Shown here one piece after another: positions 31,688 through 35,988 of a stretch of 35,988 nucleotides of DNA. How positions within the stretch are numbered: the stretch's first letter is position 1; each line of letters starts with the position of its first letter. The DNA is from Ardenticatenaceae bacterium (lineage in GTDB: Bacteria > Chloroflexota > Anaerolineae > Promineifilales > Promineifilaceae), in NCBI GenBank assembly GCA_020634495.1, contig JACKBR010000045.1, forward strand, positions 1 through 35,988, written 5' to 3'. Under the pieces are notes generated by a model. It did no database searches and was not told the DNA's origin. It worked only from the letters and a program-made list of their open reading frames with translations. The translations under genes and the position numbers were made by a program.

Positions 31688-32359
31688 ATGGGAAAGGTTG
31701 AAATTTTACAAAGCTATGACGCGCCGGGTCGCGGGCCAGTTGGCTTGTGTTATGACGGCCGTTTCCTGTGGAACGCTGATTTCTCCGGCGGCAAAATTTA
31801 CCGGATCGATCCGCAAACGATGGAGAGCGACGTGGAGCTGGTTTGTCCTGGCAATTTGAGCGGCGTCACCTGGGACGGCCGTTCCCTGTGGCAATCCCTG
31901 CATGATGGCGGCACGCTGCGCCGCATCAACCCCGAAACCAACGACTTCGACCAGACAATCATGGTGTGGGAGCATGGCTGGCTTTCCGGCGTAGCCTGGG
32001 ATGGCGCACATTTGTGGACCGCTTCGCAGCAGCACGGCAAACTATTTAAGCTAGACCGCGACAGCGGCGATGTGCTGGCAACCTTACCCGTGCCGGTCGC
32101 CGGGGGCGGCCTGGATTTTCATGACGGCTCCCTCTGGTTAGGCATTGCCTACCCCATGTCTTTTGATCCGCTTTACGAACAGTTCAACTGGGAAGGCAGC
32201 GAGCAGCATTACGCCATTTTTCGCCTGGACCCGGCCACAGGTGCGGAACAAGCCCGGTACGACCTTGACTTTGTGCCCATGGGCCTGGCCTGGATTGGCG
32301 ACGAGCTCTGGCTAAGCCACGTCGCCGACCGCAAGCTGCATCGTGCTCAGCTAAAATAG
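31688..32359 (+). CDS. Beta-propeller protein (SMP-30 / virginiamycin B lyase-like or glutamine cyclotransferase-like)
   Basis: 223 aa. Start at ATG 31688 chosen because AGGATGG lies just upstream; another ATG at 31679 would overlap that site. Five or more repeats of a hydrophobic strand plus turn are visible, each with a G-(x)-D-G-x-x-L-W core: CYDGRFLWNAD, TWDGRSLWQS, AWDGAHLWTAS, FHDGSLWLGIA and LAWIGDELWLSHV. These are strand D units of a propeller. Three of the DGR segments are encoded by the palindrome GACGGCCGT. Function is open: a sensor, lactonase-like or lyase-like enzyme. No partner gene nearby. Confidence 0.78.
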   Translation: MGKVEILQSYDAPGRGPVGLCYDGRFLWNADFSGGKIYRIDPQTMESDVELVCPGNLSGVTWDGRSLWQSLHDGGTLRRINPETNDFDQTIMVWEHGWLSGVAWDGAHLWTASQQHGKLFKLDRDSGDVLATLPVPVAGGGLDFHDGSLWLGIAYPMSFDPLYEQFNWEGSEQHYAIFRLDPATGAEQARYDLDFVPMGLAWIGDELWLSHVADRKLHRAQLK

Positions 32360-32718
32360 GCCGACGTTTAGTACATTGTTTCAGAAGTAATTTACCCCGC
32401 TGTCATGCCTGCCTTCGCAGGCATCCATCTTTTGGATTCCCGCCTTCGCGGGAATGACAAGTGAAAAAACTTGGGCAACAGTGAATTTAGAATCTATCCG
32501 AAAAAGCCACAGAGGAAAAAGAGAATTCAGAGGCATTGAACCTAAACTCAAAAACCTCTGTGCACTCTGTGGCTAATATTCGGATAGGTATTTAGGTAGT
32601 TTAGCTGTTTGAGTTGAATTGCTTATCCAAAATTTGTTGGGCGAAACATTAAGAAAGCGTTTTAATGGTGCCTACCCCCAGACACCCAAAACCGAAAAGG
32701 AGCCAGCTGGGTATTAGC
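32360..32718. repeat. Intergenic region (359 bases) occupied by two palindromic elements
   Basis: No gene here. Element 1 (32401-32459): TGTCAT ends with ATGACA, and inside are two perfect hairpins, ATGCCTGCCTTCGCAGGCAT and ATTCCCGCCTTCGCGGGAAT. Element 2 (32494-32587): CTATCCGAA arm, then GCCACAGAGG, then CCTCTGTG, CTCTGTGGC and TTCGGATAG. The rest (32588-32718) shows nothing I recognise except the downstream end of the minus-strand HAD gene. Confidence 0.8.
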
Positions 32719-33453
32719 CTACTGTACACCACTCACTGGCTGCCAACCCGCCGCCAACAGCACATACAAATCTTGCAGCGAGGTGCCGCGATAGGTTTTG
32801 AGCTTGCTGGGCGGTACGGCCGTTTCTTCTGCCAGCCAAAAGGTGTTAATGCCCAGGCTGTGGGCTGGAACAACATCGTTGTCCCAATCATTGCCCACCA
32901 TCAAGGCATTTTCTGGAAGGCAGTTGATCTTGTCTAAAATTTCGGCGTAATAAGCGGGGGACGGCTTGGCGGCGTGCATATTTTCATAGGTGGTGACCAA
33001 GGCAAAAGCAAAACGATCGACCGGCAGCCCAGCCCAGGCCAGCCGGGCCTCAATTGCAATACGCGGGAAAAGCGGGTTGGTGGCGATGACCACATCCAGC
33101 TTGTTATTCAGGCAGTGCTGCACCAGTTTGGCGGCAAACGGCCGTTGTTCCGTCCGGCTCTCTAGCTGCATAAATTGGTTACGATAAAACTGGTCAAAAA
33201 ACTGCTCCATCTCCACAGAATCTAACCCCGTGCGCTGGGCAAAAAGCTGCCAGAATACCTCCCGATTGGTCAGGGTTGGGTCTTCGCTCTGGATCATCGC
33301 CTGGGTGCAGGTCATCAGCTCCGTCATGAAGGTTTCACGCGGCAGGTAACGCGCCGCGTGCTCCCCCAGCAAAGCAAAATAGCCAGGCAAGAACTTGTCC
33401 ATATCATTGCCCAGCAGCGTATCGTCCAAATCAAAAAGAATCGCTTTAATCAT
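32719..33453 (-). CDS. HAD-superfamily hydrolase (phosphatase-like)
   Basis: 244 aa. Motif I: AILFDLDDTLLGND (nucleophile and acid Asp near residue 8 and 10). Motif II: VVIATNPLF. Motif III: the AAKPSPAYYAEIL Lys. Motif IV: ALMVGNDWDNDVVPA. A helical cap lies between motif I and II (residues about 18-90). Such enzymes act on small phosphorylated metabolites; the substrate is not deducible. Transcribed on the minus strand, converging with the beta-propeller gene across the repeat-rich gap. Confidence 0.88.
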   Translation of the reverse strand: MIKAILFDLDDTLLGNDMDKFLPGYFALLGEHAARYLPRETFMTELMTCTQAMIQSEDPTLTNREVFWQLFAQRTGLDSVEMEQFFDQFYRNQFMQLESRTEQRPFAAKLVQHCLNNKLDVVIATNPLFPRIAIEARLAWAGLPVDRFAFALVTTYENMHAAKPSPAYYAEILDKINCLPENALMVGNDWDNDVVPAHSLGINTFWLAEETAVPPSKLKTYRGTSLQDLYVLLAAGWQPVSGVQ

Positions 33454-33548
33454 AAGGTTGGTCGCAGTTTGCAGATAGCAAGTTGCAAGCCGAAAATTTG
33501 AAGGCCATTCACGATCTGCAACTTCTCACTTCTCACTTTTTACTCTGA
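33454..33548. repeat. TTGCAGAT/ATCTGCAA and TCTCACTT word repeats
   Basis: The 95-base gap contains TTTGCAGAT facing ATCTGCAACTT, and TTCTCACTTCTCACTTTTTACT words matching the class at 5766-5827. No gene is seen. Confidence 0.5.
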
Positions 33549-33896
33549 TCATTTGTCGAGATTATCAAAAAGGTTGGGCAAACCCGGCTTTTCACGGGCA
33601 CATTCTGGGCAGCCAACCTGAGGCTTGTCCACATCAATCAGATGTTTGCTGCAAAAAGCCCGCACGGTGACCCGCCGGTTAAATCCCAAAAAGCCTTTTT
33701 CGATGGAAGCTTCCAAAACCAAATTGGGATTGCTGTTGACGTGCAAAATATCCGGTACGGGGCAATTGCTACAATCAGACGGCCGCCACGCTTCAGAACG
33801 AGGATTGCCCATAATCAGTCGGCACTCCTGGTCTGAATGGCCGCGATGGTAATTTTGATAGTAAAACCGGCACTCTTTTCCTGCAGGTGTCTTCAT
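33549..33896 (-). CDS. Small Cys-rich zinc-ribbon-like protein, unknown function
   Basis: 115 aa with seven or eight Cys: C9, C25, the pair in SDCSNCPV near 42, FCSKHL near 82 and GCPECA near 95. The layout suggests two zinc sites (CxxC pairs). The stretch HSDQECRLIMGNP, then PSDCSNCPVPDILHVNSNPNLVLEASIEKG, is followed by a beta-like RRVTVRAFC. I do not recognise a family; it looks like a conserved protein rather than a spurious frame, given consistent motifs and GC. It may bind RNA, DNA or metal. It is upstream of the HAD gene on the same strand, 95 bases away. Confidence 0.7.
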   Translation of the reverse strand: MKTPAGKECRFYYQNYHRGHSDQECRLIMGNPRSEAWRPSDCSNCPVPDILHVNSNPNLVLEASIEKGFLGFNRRVTVRAFCSKHLIDVDKPQVGCPECAREKPGLPNLFDNLDK

Positions 33897-34163
33897 AAAG
33901 CCTCACAATGGTGCAAAATCGCCCTCCATTATCGTCCATTCTGCCAATTGTTCAACCGGCCAAAGCAAATAATCATTATGAGCTTAGCCAATATTACATT
34001 TATCCATAAGAACTACTTAGGAATGTCAATAGTTTTTCCCTATACAAGCCAGTATATTTTCTCTGAATTTCTCTGGAAGCGTCCCGACCTATTGCTGGGC
34101 AAAAAATAGCGACCCCCGGGGAAATTCAGGTTTTTTATTTTACCAATTTGGAGGATCGCATCT
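33897..34163. other. Intergenic region, AT-rich, nothing clear
   Basis: 267 bases between the divergent Cys-rich and DUF411-type genes. The upper part is unusually AT-rich. ACCCCCGGGGA near 34111 is a short palindrome and GGAGG (34150-34154) is the ribosome site of the next gene. I see no gene, RNA or repeat with confidence. Confidence 0.5.
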
Positions 34164-34640
34164 ATGAAACTGAGATCGCTCATTGTTTTATTGCTGCTGC
34201 TGTTGGGCCTGGCGGCCTGCTCCTCAGCGCCAGCCGAAGACCCTTTGGCGGTGGTGGAAGAGGCAGGCGTTGTCACGGTCTTCAAAAGCCCCACCTGAGG
34301 CTGCTGTGGCGATTGGAGCGCCCACCTGGAAGAAAATGGTTTCACCGTGGTGGAAAAAGGGGTACAAAATCTGAATGAGGTGAAAACCCATTTTCAGGTT
34401 CCCACAGCGCTCTACTCTTGCCATACGGCCGTCGTGGACGGCTATATTGTTGAAGGACATGTACCAGCAGCTGAAATCGATCGTTTGCTAGCTGAAAAGC
34501 CAGACGTGGTGGGCATTGGGGTTCCCGGTATGCCCGCTGGCTCGCCGGGGATGGAAACACCGGGCGTCGCTCCAGAACCATTTACCGTATTTACATTTAA
34601 CGACGCGGGAGAAACGGCCGTTTACGCCAATTACCCCTAA
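34164..34640 (+). CDS. DUF411-family metal-binding lipoprotein with in-frame TGA at a conserved Cys (possible selenoprotein)
   Basis: 158 codons open from ATG 34164 (GGAGG upstream) to TAA 34640, interrupted by a single TGA at 34296-34298 (codon 45). Residues 1-19 are a lipoprotein signal ending in the lipobox LAAC (LLLLLLGLAACSS). After it come VVTVFKSPT, the TGA, then GCCGDWSAHLEENGF, SCHTAVVDGYIVEGHVPA, VGIGVPGMPAGSPGME and AVYANY: a near-complete DUF411 protein. Family members read SPTCGCC at this place, so the TGA replaces the first Cys of the metal-binding motif. Everything else is intact. DUF411 proteins are thought to bind copper or related metals outside the membrane. Either Sec insertion or a nonsense change (TGC to TGA). 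Confidence 0.85.
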
Positions 34641-34996
34641 ACCGGAAAACCCTAAACTGAATACTTTTATGTCAACAGATTGCGTAGATGAACAGAGTTC
34701 ATCTACGCAATCTTTGATTTTTCTAGCCCGCACCGCAAAACTAAGAATCTACCCGAACTTAAGAACTCTGTAGCTAATAAAACACGGTTTTTCAGTAGTC
34801 CGACTCCTAAATAAAATAGGACGCTGATGAAAGCAGATAAACGCTGATCTTTACAAAATCTGCGTCATCAGCGTTTATCTGCGTCCCATTGGTTTATTAG
34901 ACTACTGATAAGCCCTGGCTAATAAAAAGCATTCAGTGCAAAAAACAGCCAGATAGACTACGATCCCCCAAATAATCAATCACAAAAAGAGCACAA
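34641..34996. repeat. Intergenic region (356 bases) with hairpin and long inverted repeat
   Basis: After the terminator, an inverted repeat is bounded by CAGTAGTC (34793-34800) and GACTACTG (34900-34907). Inside are CGCTGATGAAAGCAG, GATAAACGCTGAT and ATCTGCGTCATCAGCGTTTATCTGCG words that can pair, giving a large imperfect hairpin. The remainder holds the promoter region of the following HAD gene; I see no gene. Confidence 0.7.
34677..34713 (+). terminator. 16-bp perfect hairpin terminator after the DUF411 gene
   Basis: AGATTGCGTAGATGAA (34677-34692) is the exact complement of TTCATCTACGCAATCT (34698-34713) with a 5-base loop, followed by TTGATTTTTC. Good terminator geometry, though the T run is broken. 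It shares its ends with the palindrome at 7159-7172. Confidence 0.75.
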
Positions 34997-35788
34997 ATGA
35001 GATCACCTGAAACGCTTTACGACGCCTATATTTTTGACCTGGATGGCACCGTCTACCTGGGAAACACCCTCCTGCCCACGGCCGGAGAAACCATCACAAA
35101 ATTGAGGCAGCTAGGCAAGCGGACTGTTTTTCTCTCCAACAATCCCACGCGAACCCGGCAGGAATATGCCCAAAAGTTGACCCGGCTGGGCCTGCCCACC
35201 CCGGACAGCGACGTGATCAATTCATCTTATGTGATGATGGATTTTTTGCAGCGGCGGATGCCCGGAGCCAACTTGTTTGTGGTGGGGGAGCAATCGTTGT
35301 GTGATGAGTTAACGGCCGTAGGCTTCACACTCACGGAAGAGGCCAGCCAGGTAGACGCCGTCATTGCCAGCTTTGATCGCACCTTTGTCTACCGCAAGCT
35401 GCAAATTGCCTTTGATGCCATCCGCCACGGGGCGCGCTTTTTTGCCACCAACGCGGATCGCTACTGCCCCGTCCCCGGCGGCGGAGAACCAGACGCTGCG
35501 GCGATTATTGCCGCCATCGAGGCATGTACCGACACGAAAATCGAGGCGGTCGTGGGCAAGCCATCGGCCTACATGGCCGAGGCAGTTCTGGCATTGCTGG
35601 ATATGCCCGCCCAGCGCTGCCTGATGACCGGCGACCGGCTGGAAACGGATGTGCTAATGGGGCTGAACGCAGGCATGGCGGGGGCGCTCACATTAACCGG
35701 GGCGACGAGCGAAGAGACGGCCGTTCAATCTAACATCACCCCCACCTACATCATTCAAAACCTAGGCGAGCTGCTGCCACAACCATAA
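34997..35788 (+). CDS. HAD-IIA family phosphatase (NagD / p-nitrophenylphosphatase-like)
   Basis: 263 aa. Motif I: YIFDLDGTVYLGN; motif II: VFLSNNPTRTRQEYAQKL, the classic HAD-IIA Ser-Asn-Asn segment; motif III: VVGKPSAYMAEAVL; motif IV: CLMTGDRLETDVLMGLNAGMAGALTLTG. A C2 cap sits between motifs II and III. Family members are phosphatases for nucleoside monophosphates, phosphoglycolate, pyridoxal phosphate or sugar phosphates. The substrate here is not shown. It is followed by a stretch of 200 bases that includes a short coding-like remnant in the same frame. Confidence 0.9.
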   Translation: MRSPETLYDAYIFDLDGTVYLGNTLLPTAGETITKLRQLGKRTVFLSNNPTRTRQEYAQKLTRLGLPTPDSDVINSSYVMMDFLQRRMPGANLFVVGEQSLCDELTAVGFTLTEEASQVDAVIASFDRTFVYRKLQIAFDAIRHGARFFATNADRYCPVPGGGEPDAAAIIAAIEACTDTKIEAVVGKPSAYMAEAVLALLDMPAQRCLMTGDRLETDVLMGLNAGMAGALTLTGATSEETAVQSNITPTYIIQNLGELLPQP

Positions 35789-35988
35789 AACCTTGGCGGC
35801 GACGTGCCCCTGCTGCTCAACTTCACCGACGCACCCCAAACCAACACCGTGGACACAAACAGCCACTCCCGTCCACCCCGCGATTTGCTTTTTTACCGCT
35901 GAGGTCGAAGAGGGTGGAGATATGTACTAAATTTTTACTATGTGCGGGAAATTGGCACAGCAGGGAAACCGGCTACAGTCATGGCAGA
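35789..35988 (+). other. Window end: no intact gene
   Basis: Directly after the HAD-IIA stop, the same frame stays open for 38 codons (to a TGA near 35900) reading NLGGDVPLLLNFTDAPQ and on. It resembles neither the preceding domain nor any family I recognise, and may be a decayed C-terminal extension. The last 90 bases are AT-richer and could hold a promoter for a gene beyond the window. Confidence 0.35.

Larger units (their letters stand above)
18..35724. repeat. Highly iterated palindrome ACGGCCGT, about 75 copies
   Basis: Counting by eye gives about 75 copies of the 8-mer ACGGCCGT between 18 and 35724, one per roughly 480 bases. Equal base frequencies would give about 0.55. About 30 copies are the full decamer AACGGCCGTT. 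Some 25 further sites keep the CGGCCG core with one flank changed. Only two copies (22249-22256 and 31645-31652) lie outside genes. Being palindromic it reads the same on both strands and yields Thr-Ala-Val, Asn-Gly-Arg or Arg-Pro-x depending on frame. Example positions: 473, 2232, 4353, 9008, 10830, 14333, 18179, 23075, 28404, 31755, 35312. Confidence 0.95.

Noticed and set aside
1..35988. tRNA, rRNA, prophage or insertion sequence
   Set aside because: No such features were recognised on either strand; repeats here are short palindromes without transposase genes.

Overview
The window looks like a stretch of a Chloroflexota (probably Anaerolineae-type) chromosome. This is inferred from moderate GC, a single-pass serine/threonine kinase with a Thr/Pro-rich linker fused to a formylglycine-generating-enzyme-like domain, secreted proteins with the same linkers, an NAD-linked formate dehydrogenase with fused NuoE-NuoF, and intergenic gaps packed with short palindromic repeats. 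No marker gene proves the taxonomy. I saw no rRNA, tRNA, phage, IS or CRISPR.

Layout. 1-9.4 kb (+ strand): end of an aspartate racemase, a PLP-dependent decarboxylase, AzlC/AzlD amino-acid exporter, MOSC protein, cupin, PhzF-family isomerase, FMN-binding PPOX protein, two-gene ThrE-type exporter, GNAT acetyltransferase, SpoU-type RNA methyltransferase and an APH-like kinase. The theme is amino-acid metabolism and export plus small modifying enzymes. 9.4-19.5 kb (- strand): kinase/FGE fusion, a large acyltransferase-like protein of unknown function, biotin carboxylase, a small secreted protein, AAC(3)-like acetyltransferase, a frameshifted enoyl-CoA hydratase, a P-loop kinase and an atypical SDR. 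19.6-26.9 kb (- strand): NAD-dependent formate dehydrogenase locus (NuoEF fusion, fdhD, Fe-S subunit, catalytic subunit). Its catalytic gene is separated from the others by a PIN/AbrB toxin-antitoxin pair, a SnoaL-like gene and an AT-rich ORF on the other strand. 27.1-29.2 kb (-): secreted CAP protein and a formyltransferase. 29.3-32.4 kb (+): YggX-like protein, then an aromatic amino-acid unit (chorismate mutase and DAHP synthase), then a beta-propeller protein. 32.7-35.8 kb: two HAD phosphatases, a Cys-rich small protein and a DUF411-type lipoprotein.

Three signals stand out. (1) The palindrome ACGGCCGT occurs about 75 times by hand count, where about 0.5 is expected, almost always inside genes; it behaves like the HIP1 palindrome of cyanobacteria. 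(2) Upstream of chorismate mutase there is a consensus promoter, a virtually leaderless 28-codon ORF containing seven consecutive Tyr/Phe codons, and a Rho-independent terminator: a classical-looking Phe/Tyr transcription attenuator. (3) The DUF411-type lipoprotein has one in-frame TGA exactly where the family has the first Cys of its CGCC metal-binding motif, so it is either a selenoprotein or a fresh nonsense mutation.

The gaps between genes hold several families of dispersed inverted repeats (CCACAGAGG, CGCAGATT, GCGGGAAT and AGATTGCG types) and low-complexity word arrays.
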